DNA from: Lepidonotus clava
Lineage: Eukaryota > Annelida > Polychaeta > Phyllodocida > Polynoidae
Length of the DNA: 64,000 nt
Reading direction: 5' to 3'
Assembly: GCA_936440205.1 (NCBI GenBank)
Contig: OW387149.1
Span: forward strand, 15,582,114 to 15,646,113
In this document: positions 34,484 to 46,345 of the stretch, one piece after another
Position numbering within the stretch: position 1 is the stretch's first letter
How the letters are laid out: each line of letters opens with the position of its first letter
Translations under genes and position numbers: made by a program
Notes under the pieces: model-generated
What the model saw: only the letters and a program-made list of their open reading frames with translations
Database searches by the model: none
What the model was told of the DNA's origin: nothing

Positions 34484-35499
34484 TAGCTTTCCTGTCATTT
34501 AGAAAGTGTGACAACAGGCATTCAAATACAAAATTAATTATGAAAAAAGACTAAGCATGGGCAATAAGGGGTGAATTTTAAACGGGTCATGAAGCATTTT
34601 TGTTTGATATTATAGTGATACAACCTTAAAATATTCTATTGCAATCCAATTTCAAATGAATCCCGCTATGAGTTATAATATTTCGAACACAAAGCATAGA
34701 ATTTTAACCAGCGTATTTCTTATATCTAATGGATCTTCCAACCTTTATCGTTTTCTTTCTAGAGGGGATTTCATAAGATAGGCCTAATACTGCTTTATTT
34801 TGAAGTCCGTTTTGTTTCATTTCTGGTTCCAAATAGGTTGTTTAATTCCAAGTTATACAACATTTAGTTTCTATTCTTGTCTAGACCGGTCTTTATTGAG
34901 CTATGAAGCATATATTTGATTGACCTATTTTGTCAACGTGCAGAAGGATAGCAATTAATTTTCAATGTTTTTTCAAAGAACATTTTGAGTCACCCTGACT
35001 TAGTGCAATGCTCTATAGAATAGCACAGGACAATGGTAGAGTGTACTCTAGGGTCTTGGGGGATCTACTAACCTTTGCCAGGTACCAAAATAAATTGTAG
35101 CCTATAGCATGGTCCACAATACATTTAAGGTGACATTTTATACTCCTACCTTGAAAAAAAAACAGGTTCGCAATTGCATCTGTTCTACAATCCATCATAA
35201 TTATTTACCTGGCTTTAGAGGGGGATCGGATCCCATATTCCGGTCTATTGCCAGTATAGAGATTGAAATAAAGAAAAATAAAAAAACACTCAATTCTTAA
35301 AAATGGGCCATTTAAGCCCAACACCCATAGGACTGAATCAGTAAATAAATTGTCAAGAGATTCTACTAATATTCGGCAGGTTTTTACAATGATTCGGATC
35401 GAACATAATGTTGTTATTTCAATATGGTATACAAACGAGCGATAAGTTAAAATTATGACCACAGAAGTATGAATCTAGCAAATAGGAAAGAGGCATTAT
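34484..35499. other. Unassigned intergenic sequence
   Basis: No gene or repeat is recognised. Confidence 0.4.
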
Positions 35500-35673
35500 G
35501 CCATATCTCCATGAGGGGACGAAAATAAATTTGTTGCCTAGCAACAGGCATAAGCCTTTTTTTTCCTTTTTATAAAACACCAATCCGATACTTCACGATG
35601 CAAGCAGACTAGATTTTTTAAAGGGTTAACAAAAGTTTATCACTGAAAGTTCACAGCCTCATGGAGATACGGC
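35500..35673. mobile_element. Short TIR element
   Basis: GCCATATCTCCATGAGG at the left is matched by the inverted CCTCATGGAGATACGGC at the right, 17 bp with one mismatch, enclosing about 140 bp without coding content. A target duplication was not identified. Confidence 0.55.
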
Positions 35674-35803
35674 TCAAGTTAATCTTCCAACGGCCAGCAA
35701 AATGACTGGAATTTTGATTGCAGAGAGATCCACCCTTTCATTTTCATAAGGTTTGCGTCTCACAAATCATCCATATTACAGAAACTTGACAGAGCAATGA
35801 CTC

Positions 35804-36189
35804 TAAAGCCCCAAACCCACTAGGCGATTCTGGATGGATCGGAGTACAAATCGGCGTACGCGTCGGTGTACATGTCGGCCGACTCTGTTGGACAGGCCTT
35901 ACCCACACACAATCGACGCTGCCGTCAGCGTCGGCCGTCGGCGTGGCCATCGGCGCCGACGTCACCGCCGATTTATATTAAGCATGTTTGATAATTTTAC
36001 ACCGACAAGTAGGCCGACGCGTAGGCCGACGTGTAGGCCGACGGGTAGGCCTACGCGTAGGCCGACGCGTAGGCCGACGCGTAGGCCGACGCGTAGGCCG
36101 CCGCGTAGGCCGCCGCGTAGGCCGGCGCGTAGGCCGGCGCTGATTGCCGTCGGCCGATGCAAAATCCCCTAGTGGGTATAGCCCTTTAA
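35804..36189. mobile_element. Family M foldback with GC-rich 12-bp tandem core
   Basis: The ends AAGCCCCAAACCCACTAGG and the inverted CCTAGTGGGTATAGCCCTT place this in family M, with TA at each edge. From 36002 to 36140 a 12-bp unit, GTAGGCCGACGC, is repeated about 11 times with small changes. The left half (35835-35960) carries the same words inverted and more diverged. The result is a GC-rich, CpG-dense island inside AT-rich DNA. Its open frames are by-products of a period divisible by three. Confidence 0.8.
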
Positions 36190-36485
36190 TCTTGCACTGG
36201 CGTTATCACACGATTTAACCTTTGAACTACAGACAGGTTGTCTGTGTTGTCAACCTCTGGTAGATCATCATACCTGGATTTACTAGACTGTCAGTGGTAT
36301 TCATGACCACCATAACTTGTCATTTCCTGAACCTTTGTGTTTTTTATCACAGAGTGGCATCTATCTCTTATGGTTCTCTTTCACTGCAAAGAGCTTGTAA
36401 TTAGATATAAAGAAGAAAGGTTCCAAAGAGGCCTGCTTGTTGTCATCTACTAGGGTGCCACCTGTAAAGCCAACCAAGCAACATC

Positions 36486-36629
36486 CGAGGGCGGATCGAG
36501 GGGGTCGGGTCTCAAACTTGTCAAAGATAGAAAAACTTTGGGCGTGCGTGTACAAATGCATGCCATTTTAGTATTCAGCCTATATTTGGAACCCCCCCCC
36601 CCCTTTCTAAAATCTTGTATCTGCCCCTG
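36486..36629 (-). mobile_element. hAT-like element, copy 2 (inverted)
   Basis: Read on the minus strand this begins CAGGGGCAGATACAAGATTT and follows the same interior as the copies at 4004 and 55401. Both sides carry ACATCC next to the ends, compatible with part of an 8-bp hAT target duplication. Confidence 0.7.
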
Positions 36630-36868
36630 ACATCCAGAAAATTTTGTGAGTACATGCTTTAGAAGCAAAACCCTGTCAAAGAATTTACGCATTTCAAAGA
36701 CATAAATTTCATGAAAAAGTCGTTCTAAAATCATTCAAAATGTAGGTATGGATGTTAGAACCTTTCATGGCTCATGAATTTTCTTATATATTTTGGTCGA
36801 CGTCGGCAGCACAGGTTGCCCTATAATCAAGGATATAGTCACAGTGCATTTGAGGCATTTCTTTTTTT

Positions 36869-37020
36869 TTTACATTTATTTATTCATCCTGGATACATAG
36901 AGTTAGCAGTAATTTGCTAGTTTACATCTAGATCCAGCATATACAATTTACTTTTCATGTAGTCTCATAACCATATTATCATAATCATATACAAGTCAAG
37001 CCAAAAGACAACAAAGGATG
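36869..37020 (-). mobile_element. Probable non-LTR retrotransposon 3' end
   Basis: A T-run followed by the complement of GGATGAATAAATAAATG forms a minus-strand 3' end with A-rich tail, as seen in LINE copies. No reverse-transcriptase frame is attached, so only a short truncated tail is present. Its family is not determined. Confidence 0.4.
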
Positions 37021-37686
37021 TATATTCTTCACCATAATGAAAATTATTGAGTTATATACCAACATACTTGAATAATAGGGTAGTGTCAAGCAACATTGGT
37101 CTTGACTAGTTTACACACTCATTATACAATATTTAAGTGTCAGATATGGGGGCTAGAGGGGAAACCAACAGATAATAACAATTTACTATTTTATAATCCT
37201 AGGTGCTACGCCGGATTGAAGAAAGTATCAATAAGGCTTACTTCAAACAATGTTATAGCTACATCGAGATTAGGCCTACATACTCCCTGTCGCGAGATCT
37301 AATTTGATGACTCACCATGACAGTCTGTACAGAATTGCATAATAATTCGTAGAAAAAGATGCATGCTTGATATAACCATGCAGAATATACTTTGTACCGT
37401 CTGGAAGAGTAGACATTATCTGAAGATGCCAATAAAATATTATCAAAAACAAATTAATATTAACATTCAAAAAAGGCAATATCAGGCAGCCAACAAAGTC
37501 GTGCCATTTTGTACCATGTCTCATAGACGGCGCAATTCTGGCACAGAAAATGTCATGGTTTTGGCATCCCATAAGCAGTAACCATCTTATTGTTATGTCT
37601 CTCTGGTATTGATTTTATGAGCACCAAAGAGGTGTTCATATTTCTCACTAGCAGGAATGAACAGTATCTAAAATACATGTTCTCTG
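37021..37686. other. Unassigned intergenic sequence
   Basis: No gene or repeat is recognised. Confidence 0.4.
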
Positions 37687-37861
37687 CAGGGGTGGATACA
37701 AGATTTCCAAAAGGAGGTTCAGCATTATATAGGCTAAGTACTAAAAAGGCGTGTATTAGCATGTACCCACATGAAAATATCCCTCTTTTTGTAGTTTAGG
37801 GGTCCACCAAAAAGCGGGGTGGGGGCTTAGGACCCCTCAGAACCCCCCTGGATCCACCCCA
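37687..37861 (+). mobile_element. hAT-like element, copy 3
   Basis: It starts CAGGGGTGGATACAAGATTT and ends CTGGATCCACCCC. The interior (GGCTAAGTACTAAAAAGGCG, TTTAGGGGTCCACCAAAA) matches copies at 4004 and 55401. TCTCTG occurs next to both ends, a plausible remnant of the 8-bp target duplication. Confidence 0.75.
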
Positions 37862-38327
37862 TCTCTGGTAATTGTCAGTGGGAGGCAGGAAAAGAGGTAC
37901 AAAGCCCTTCTCTGATGTTTCTCAGCCCTCTCCTAGGCTGACATATTAAAGGGCATGGGAGTGCAATTGGCTTTGGGCCTTCAGTACTTCATCATTTTTT
38001 GGTGCTTCGTCATTTCTTGTGATGATTCGCTATGTCTTTCTGCTGAACGATATGATGGATTATATGCTTCTATCTGTAATGTTTTTATTGACTCACTTCC
38101 CCCTTTACATCGTGCCCTTTGTGTTCTACTCTATCTTCTGATATTTAAATGGAACCTCCACTAAACCAGATATAGGTTTATGGATACCATCATGTAATCT
38201 GATAATAATATCATTTTTATGAAATATAGCACATCTTTCATCAGCGAATTGCCATACAATCCATAATATAGATAGTAATGCACACCATTAGAGATATATA
38301 TTGAAAAGGTTTTTATATTAAAGGTAC

Positions 38328-38768
38328 TTGTACCTATTCAGCAGGACTTTAACTTGTAGTGATATTTTTTCTATACCTCCTCAGAATTGTGTTTAATACA
38401 TCAGGAATACAAAGCCAGAAGAAAACAAAATTCAAGGTTCGGTTTTACAGTTAGGGGATTGTAAACATTTGATGAATTTACTATAGGTTCCTATGGGAAA
38501 TGCCTGAGTTTTTCAATTTCAAAAGTCCCAGGAAAAAAACTTTGTAGTGTTTTTTCTTGAAATTCCTACAGATTTTAAGTCTTGACCTTATTGATATCCT
38601 GTAAACCAATCAAAGGGTTTTGCAGTTTCGATCATAGACTTCCCTATCATCCCTATAGTAATAACTGACACACTGTTTGTGTGTAGTAGCATTGTAACAA
38701 TAGCACATAGAGGGTTCTACATGTATGCACTAGGTGGCACTGCTGGAATAGGTTCCAAGTACCTTTAA
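38328..38768. mobile_element. TTAAAGG-type TIR element
   Basis: The left end TTAAAGGTACTTGTACC and the inverse of the right end, TTAAAGGTACTTGGAACC, enclose 441 bp without coding content. The termini fit the TTAAAGG pattern of T2/Kolobok-type MITEs. The interior contains the best CTCF-like site of the window at 38727-38741. Confidence 0.7.
38727..38741 (+). promoter_or_regulatory. CTCF-like binding site
   Basis: GCACTAGGTGGCACT agrees with the bilaterian CTCF core (CCASYAGRKGGCRSY) at 14 of 15 positions. CTCF is a zinc-finger protein involved in chromatin insulation and looping. The site lies in a repeat copy, so it may be a carried-in match rather than a functional site. Confidence 0.35.
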
Positions 38769-38999
38769 GGAAATCAATATTTTGCCCCCCAAAAAAGGGA
38801 GAGGTAGGAGGTCAACCGGGTCTTCCTCACTCGTGCACAGCCCAAGAATAGAACGGTAAAACTTGTCTTTGTGAACGACAATCTTTTAATATAAGGCTGG
38901 AAGATTAAATTATTTCATCTGAGACAATCTTTCTGAGAAAAAAGGTTAAAAAGTGATTTATATGTGATGTTCTGGGAGGTTCTAATGACGAAATGTGTC

Positions 39000-39182
39000 A
39001 TTCTGGGATATTATAAGAGCGTTCTGTGGCATCATGATATGATGCCACAGAACACTTTTGGATGCTGGAACGATGCCACAGAACGCTTTTGGATGTTGGA
39101 AAGATTTTCAAAAAAAGAATATTAATCTTTTTTGAAAATCCAAAAGCGTTCTGTGGCATCATATTATGATATATGTAAATCT
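39000..39182. repeat. Foldback built from four GTTCTGTGGCATCAT motifs
   Basis: The word GTTCTGTGGCATCAT occurs at about 39019 and 39149, and its reverse complement ATGATGCCACAGAAC or a near match at about 39041 and 39072. Longer inverted stretches (CCAAAAGCG, GATTTTCAAAAAA with TTTTTTGAAAATC) allow several alternative hairpins within 180 bp. Confidence 0.75.
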
Positions 39183-39844
39183 TTCCAACATTCGCACAGG
39201 CAAGTGACATATGAAGAACGAACCTAGAATACGAAGGTACTGTGCCTTTAAAAATGTGTTTTTGTACATTATATTAGAACTATCATAGTAAGAAAATAAA
39301 GAAAGTTTGTTTGATTTAATGTTATGATTTAATCTATTTTGGGAAGTCCATAAGCTTATTGTCTGCACTAGGTTGTCTACCTGCAAGATAATAAGAAAAG
39401 ATCCAACTTTAAAGAGTGCTCTTCAATATTTAAATGACATTTTGTGCAGAGCGTCATTTCGAGTTCTGATGTTTTGTGCTGAATGCAATAACTTAAGTTT
39501 GATCGAGACAAATAACTGCAGAGTGACAAGGACTGGTAATGTCTCTAAAAAGGTACCATATGAAGAGAGAAATGGGGAAATGAGTATTTGAGGAGTGAGG
39601 TCATGTACAAATGACTCAAGCAGTACTGGACTTAAATTGTTAAGTAATATTGAATAGAATTATGGGTCAGATATTAGTTCTAAAGAAGTTAAAAGAAAAT
39701 CAAACTTGAATATTGAGCTTGTACAGTTTATTCAAAGGACATCTTAAATACATACAGATTTATCATAGCAAACTGATAACATTATGTTAAATAACTGCTT
39801 AAACAGAGAGGTGTACACTGCTTGAACAGAAAGGTTGTACTACC
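39183..39844. other. Unassigned intergenic sequence
   Basis: No gene or repeat is recognised. Confidence 0.4.
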
Positions 39845-40207
39845 TTAAAGGGAGCCAAAACCAATAAATTCGATGAAATTTTCCAAACTCAAATAATCAT
39901 GGAAATCCATTCCTTGAGCCTATTCCTGGCCCATGTTAAAATCTAAACAATGAAATATGATAAAAAAAATGATTAAAAACATGTTTTTCTTGCTCAAATT
40001 AATTAATGTGGATCCGCAAAAAATTAATAGGGTTTGTTTACAAACAAATGCAAATAATACCATCTCTTGTGGCATTCTACTTCAGTTTGAGCTAGTTTTC
40101 ACAGCTAATACTTTACCACTGACCTTAAATGGACTCATCCAACATATTTCTATACTTATCTGAGTTTTGAAAATGTTGTCCAATATATTGGTTTTGGCTC
40201 CCTTTAA
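39845..40207. mobile_element. T2/Kolobok-type TTAA element, copy 3
   Basis: The best-preserved member: TTAAAGGGAGCCAAAACCAA at the left and TTGGTTTTGGCTCCCTTTAA at the right are perfect inverted repeats. The interior matches 5457-5713. The TTAAAGGG ends in a TTAA context agree with T2 MITEs of the Kolobok superfamily. There is no transposase. Confidence 0.85.
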
Positions 40208-40987
40208 CGGTACTTGATGCTTTCTGGCTTGATTTTGAGTGGCCAACAATATTTCTTAGATGACTTTTGTCACCAAAGGTTGTCATAAGCAAAACATAGC
40301 AATTACAATTTTCACCTTTCGACACTATGTTAAATTGCCTCGTAACAAATACCCAGTTTTATAACATTTACCATCGAAATTAATGTCCTATTTGTATGCC
40401 AAGGTTGAGCATCATGTGCATATTTATTGTTCATCATTTTAATACTACACTGTTCATTCTTGATGTCATCTATAATGTAACTTCAATCACTTTATAATTT
40501 ATACACTCCGTTTCTCATAACTACTACAAAAAACTGATGTTACACTACCAAACTATATTATTCTGTACAGCAGGGCTAGCTCTATCACAAAACCGGATAG
40601 TACCCAGGGTAAAAGAAAATTGTTGAAAAAAGGTGTGAACTGATTGAACATATGAGTGTGAACACTTCTGAAGGAACACCAGTACACCAGTGTCTATAAA
40701 TCACAAGACTAATGAGCAATTTGTGTGCATTGATATATCATTTTTTGAGTTGGCAACTTAGCCTCTGCCTGCCTACCTATTCGGTTGCTCCATGAATGTT
40801 GGATAGCAGGCTGGGTGTTGGGTCAAAAAGTCCCAAATGAGGAAACGTGATCATGAAAAGTGGGTTAAAGCTTGCATAATTATATATATATATATATATA
40901 TATATGAGGGAAAGGCTACAGGATAAGACCTATATATAGCTACATTGCCGTGCCTCATATAACTTGCAAAAGGAAGGCTTTGACCAA
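40208..40987. other. Unassigned sequence with an (AT)n microsatellite
   Basis: No gene is recognised. An AT dinucleotide run lies at 40882-40905. Confidence 0.45.
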
Positions 40988-41399
40988 TATGCCTATCCCA
41001 CACTGGGTATACCCCAGGGTTGGAAAAGGGTTGGATAAAATGTCAATACAAGCTATCATTGTCTCCTAGAGTTAGGATTACTGAAATAAGCAAGAATTCT
41101 ATTATTTCTATATCCCCAAGTAATGATAAAACATCATGACTTCATAGATTTTACCAATTGACAGATTTGCAGATTTGCCAGCCAATCAAAGTGCTGTATT
41201 CCAGGGCAAAAATAGGGTTGGACATAATAATTGGTTCCTATGGGGAAAGGGCCAATATTAAAGTTCCTTTCCAATTTGTCAACCAAATCTCTTTTGTTAA
41301 TTATGTATTATGCAACTGTCTTCAGGGAATGCGCAGGGAGGTAATTTTGAAAATATTTCATGGTAAACTTTGATGTTGTTGTAAACTGGGCTGGGCTAA
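40988..41399 (-). mobile_element. Family U TIR element, copy 2 (inverted)
   Basis: Its reverse complement aligns with 4469-4902, sharing AACTCTAGGAGACAA, GGTATACCCAG, CCAATTGACAG-type words and the TATCCCA/CTGGG ends. Overall divergence is high, so the family is old. Confidence 0.6.
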
Positions 41400-42432
41400 T
41401 ATAAATCCATGAATAGCTTGTGTCCATAGAATGCTGCATTTTACATGGATTGTATTAGGTTTTGGTATATCATATGTTGCATTGTGTAGGCCTATATGGT
41501 CAAAGAAAATAGGTTTGTCAGACTACAACTTGGTGTAAATTGTTGGATAGTCATTTCAAAGAATGAAACTACTAGACCTAATAATATTCATCCATCAAAT
41601 CATTATTGTCTAAAATTGCCCATATGCAGGGCCGGATCTAAGGGGGATCCTAAGCCTACCCTTCCCCTTCCCACCCCCTTACTTTAATTTAAATCAGACC
41701 ACACAAAGATGGGGCACTGTTAGTTATCATTCTATATGCGGGCCAAATTTTCAAAATCATGAATCCTGATGTGTTAAAAAATTGATTGTGATCACGAATC
41801 GTTTCAAGAGAGAGAGATCGAGATTTTAAACAGAAACGGTGATGTCTACAATAGTGTTTTCTATATACCTTTCCCACAAAACTGGTAGAGACCGCGACTC
41901 TGAATTTCTTTTGGGACAGGGGAAACTATGTCACTTCAGATAAGAAAGGTTTACTATACCATTATCCTAAAGCCCAAAGCATTGTTTCAAATTTATGACA
42001 TCAGTGGCCCATTGCACAATGACTTTTCATAACAACAACTTTAAGATAACTTTAAGTTCGTTTTCGTAATAGCAATAGGTTTCGTAACAGCAACACTTTT
42101 ATATCTCTGTTTCTACTGGGTGAAATTAAATTCTGTAAATTGATATATGAAGGAAAAGAATTAGACAAAAACAGTAAAAGTCACAGTTCATTGAGGACAT
42201 TCTAAATAACTTTTTTTAAGTGTCAAAACGATTGCTGTTACATTAAAAGTAACAAAGAAAGGTTTCGTTGTTTTATTGATTTTCATTGTTACATTTGGTA
42301 TTATGCAACAGGCCACAGGACAGGACCACTTTATTTCATAAGATGTACAGCATAATGGAAACATTTCATTGACTGTGAGAGGAATGGGGTCAAAACACAT
42401 TTGTTTCAGCGATGATTGATCCAAGTGGCTAA
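41400..42432. other. Unassigned sequence with hAT-like end fragment
   Basis: No gene is recognised. Near 41629, CAGGGCCGGATCTAAGGGGG resembles the left end of the hAT-like family without its remainder. Confidence 0.35.
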
Positions 42433-42933
42433 GTGATGTTATCGCTCGTGCGAATAGTTCATTGTAACGAATGCAATCAAGAACATAAAGCTAATTACAT
42501 TTTCTGGTGGCAATTCTTCATTTTTAATTGTGCCAACGAGCTGACAATATTGGTGTGGCCAACAAACATTTTTTTCCCAATGATGTGTAATTGCATTAAA
42601 CAGCAAGGCAATAAACTGTCTCCATTAATAGGCTATAGGTCTCCCCAGTGTATTACAGACAGGGCAGCTGTGTTGGAATTACTGCATTCAATTATTAATT
42701 ATCAAACTTATCTATCTTTCCATTGTGTGCTTAAATCTGTGTACATCAAGGAATCTATTGGTTGGCAATTATTCTCTGTGGATTTTACAGAAAGTAAGAT
42801 ATCTAACTGTATAGATTTCAACAGATACATGCAGCATGGCATTGGCGCTCTACTGACTACCATAGTGATATTTCATACTGGTATCATCATAAATGAATTC
42901 TTGAATATTGATTTTTTGAGGTCGAAATTGTAA
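42433..42933 (+). other. Repeat-free block with a 166-codon open frame
   Basis: The longest open frame not owned by a repeat or retroelement runs here from ATG to stop. The translation is rich in I, C, N and F, resembles no family I know, and has no transmembrane or domain pattern I trust. The DNA contains homeodomain-type cores (CTAATTAC, ATTAATTA) and lacks repeat signatures, so a conserved non-coding element is at least as likely as a gene. Confidence 0.2.
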
Positions 42934-43533
42934 CCTTATATTTGATGTAAGTGCCCAACTGAAACATTGTACTTTCATTGACGAACATCCCCATTTTATA
43001 TACTCAACATGATATATCTTAATTTGGAGAGAGAACAGACGTAACTCATCTTTGAACTAAATGCCCTCTCAATAAAACAGTTATGAATCTATATGTACAT
43101 TATTTAATTCCCAGCCCAGTTTCATACATTGGGCCATGGAATATGACAAATCATCTTTCATTTATTATACTCTTATAGGAGATACCCTCCAAACATACAC
43201 TATTTCAGGTACATAAAATGTTACAAAAAGGGATATAAACACACTTCTTTTCTTTAAACTGTGTTCTAAAAAAGTATTTTATCTGTCTATTTCATAAAAG
43301 AATTAATATACTTAGTAACCTGGCTCCCCAGGGCCATACAGACCAAAAGTGGACGGAATTACCCTCACACCAACTCTAGCGCTCTATAAGTTACCCAACA
43401 GCATGCAGCTGTAGGACTCTGTCCCTATGCACAAAAAAGATCTACTAGAGTCTTATTCTGATTGATAAGAGCAGCGAATGCTGCTGTGAATTCTGGTCCC
43501 CCATCTCTACAATAGATGGGCTATACTATCCCT
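42934..43533. other. Unassigned intergenic sequence
   Basis: No gene or repeat is recognised. Confidence 0.4.
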
Positions 43534-43883
43534 GCCCAGGCAAGCAGTGACGTACCAAGCATGTTCTGTGACCGTACGTTTTTGGTTAATCTGTAACCTG
43601 CCCAATTTCCATGCAACAGTTATGTTATTTTAGGTAAAGTTGAGACTTACTAAAAAATGATGTTTTAATAACATTACATTTTAGTGAAGTTGAGACCTTA
43701 CTTGTAAGGAATATTATGATAACTTGAAAGAACATTACAAGAATGTCACGATAACGTCACACTGTGACGTCGCAATGTTAGGTTATTTTTTGGTGCCATC
43801 ACAATAATGTAACAAGAACCAAAGTAGAACTATAACAGAACATTATGATAATGTTATAATAATATCATATTCTTGCTTGGGTG
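43534..43883. mobile_element. Family V TIR element, copy 3
   Basis: The left end CCCAGGCAAGCAGTGACG and the inverse of the right end, CACCCAAGCAAGAATATG, form the TIR. The interior has TTACTTGTAAGG, ATTATGATAA and AACATTA words in both orientations, and the GTAACAAGAACCAAA block is shared with the other copies. Confidence 0.65.
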
Positions 43884-44249
43884 GACACTATGGAAGACCA
43901 GTTGAATGAGCTGGATAACAATGAATATGAAGTACCTGGTTAAAGATATGCACCAAAAATAGTTCTACAAAAATTATGTAGGAGATATAGGTAAATAGAC
44001 AGCACCCTACATGGCACATGTGTTTTTTTTCTCATAAAAAAAAGCTGCTCTCCATCCTCTAGACCCTAATATTAGCTTTTCACAATTTGCAGTACTAGTT
44101 CCCCTTGCATCTGCCAAATTGCAATCTGTAATCCTATCAGAACCAACACAGACTCAACCAAAATAAAAGATTTATTTATTTTTTTGAGAAGGAACTATCA
44201 TTCCCACATTACTGGCTGGTTATGATTTTCAGGAAGTGAGTCCCTGGGG

Positions 44250-45650
44250 TCGCTTTGATGGAAAGGAAGGCCGATGTGAACGTGTTCATCTTTTATCCCT
44301 CGATCGAATAAAAAACGATATTTTCATCTTTTATCTTTTTGTCAGATAAAAAAAACTAATCCTTGTGAGACGGCTTGACGCGCTCTCTCCTCAGCTTTGA
44401 TTTAGTCTGATGACTAAAGGTGAGTGACATTTTTTAACTGAGCACCTCATAAAATGCATGAAAATATTACAAAACTGGCAGCGAAATTTAATCTGTCGTA
44501 AAGCCAATATTCCACTCAACAATTCAGTACTCTTGCAATTATGGAATGATTATCATTACTATCACAGCACTATCAAAAACTGATTAAATGCCATAGCATG
44601 CATATCTCCTATTTTGTGTTGTTACCATGCTATACCTTATCACAGATGGCGATATCAAACTAAGAGAATATATAACTGATGACCTTTGATAGCTTGTCGG
44701 TAAAGTGTTGGCAATATCTGCAGGCAATATCTAAACATACGCAATAGTATAACATCAGCAAATCGCAAATAAAATGTCCTTAATAGAATAAAGGCTTTTA
44801 AAAGCTGTTGATCACCTGCAGTGACGATTAGCGATAGATCTGATTGGCTGAAAATGATATTCAAATTAAGATTGGCCATTCAATCATTCTTAGCAAGGCC
44901 GACCATTAAGGGAGGCATGGATAGGTGGTCTGCTATTAAATTGGCTCAGTAAAAAGCCAACACTGCCCCGAGTGTTAATGATAATGGCATGATTGTGTTT
45001 TTTCTTCCGACAGCATAGCCAGCGCTTTAAGTTTAAAGCGCCGACTCTTTCGATGCGAAACACAATTATGGCTGGTACTTAAAGGGATTAAGCATAGAAC
45101 ATTGTTCAATGTGTAGTAGTATGATGTTGCAATACAAGCTGCAAACCAGAACAAGATTGGAAAGTAGGGGAAACAATCTATTGCTGTGAGATTGTTCATT
45201 TCAAATAGATCCAGATTATCAGGCTTTTAAGAGAGTCTTGTGTGAAGTCTTTGAATGATGTTAAGCCAGAATATCAGCTGGATTAAATGGTTCTTAAGAC
45301 AGTCTGGTAAGAAGTTTTTGAAATGATGTTAAGCCAGGATGCTTCATTGTGCAGAGAGTATTATTGGAAGTCTCCCCGTTTCGGAAGAGGGATGCTATTA
45401 ATGCGATTATCATGTGATTGAGAGCAGAAAAGGGGAACGGATTGAATTCAACTTCCGTGGCCAACTTTCAAACTTGAAAATTAAAATGCAAGTCTTCCAA
45501 TACAAGCACTCTACATCGTCACAGTCAATTTGTTATCCTTCCATTAATGGATTCTAATTGAGAATTGCATTTAGGAAATTGGACAGTAATTGTCATCAAA
45601 GACCTTTGAGTGTCTAATTTCAAAAGATCCTGAAACCCTGTTAAGCTACT
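44250..45650. promoter_or_regulatory. Repeat-poor candidate cis-regulatory region
   Basis: No repeat family reaches into this stretch. It contains GATA-type sites in ATCTTTTATC words (44300-44350), the exact 20-bp palindrome GCGCTTTAAGTTTAAAGCGC at 45022-45041 (two 9-bp arms around GT), homeodomain cores (CCATTAATGG, CTAATTGAG, GTAATTG), and facing TCF/LEF-type words ATCAAAG and CTTTGA at 45595-45609. Such clustering is typical of developmental enhancers, but no conservation could be tested here and each word is short. It may simply be unique intergenic DNA. Confidence 0.25.
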
Positions 45651-46345
45651 GTGATTAACGGTACTTTCTTAAAAGATCCCTTTTTGATGAATGAAGAAAA
45701 TCTCTGACGAATTTCAATCAAATTAAGCCCCCCATCTTGGTACCCACAGAAATGGGGGTAGTGCGACATGGTTGGTTGAAGATTTAAAGGAATGTTTCTC
45801 CTTGTTTGTCTAAAATGTTTCTTTTTGTTGTGGATTATGGCAGGGGAAAGTCCTTCACACACCATTGCATTTGATGGATGTCCCATAAAAGTCAGTCATT
45901 CGATGATAAAAGGAATACTTTAAAGTCATGGTTTTAAAGGAAACGCGAATTATTCCCGTTTTTGTCCAAGGGAAAGGGAGAAGATAAAAGTCTATAAAAT
46001 ATAGTTTTTAAAAATAAAATAAAGCTAGGCTTACATGTTCATACTGTATTTGTGTTCATTTTCTCCTATCAAGGCCCAACTATCCTATCATAGTTATTTG
46101 TCACTTTACAGTATTTCTTATTTGTGTTGGGTGATATTAGGAAAAAACAAAAACATCTTTTATGTACATTCATTAGTCATTTGTTTTTACGAAACCACTA
46201 AAACAATTCTCTTTAGAGCCCAAACGGTAAGGTTCGATACTAGGAAACCAAAAGGTAGATATTGAAGCCTACAGGTTGAGATAAATGATCAAAGGTCAAT
46301 ATTTAATAGTTTACTGAGGATATGGGATGAAATTGTACACCCCAT
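45651..46345. other. Unassigned intergenic sequence
   Basis: No gene or repeat is recognised. Confidence 0.4.

Noticed and set aside
35834-36172. Arginine/proline-rich frame over the 12-bp array
   Set aside because: The 12-bp unit is divisible by three and stop-free; the frame lies inside a foldback element.
44395-44419. A 25-nt micro-exon between TCTCCTCAG and GTGAGT
   Set aside because: The splice signals look good, but all three reading frames of the 25 bases contain a stop, so it is not coding; a non-coding exon cannot be supported from sequence alone.
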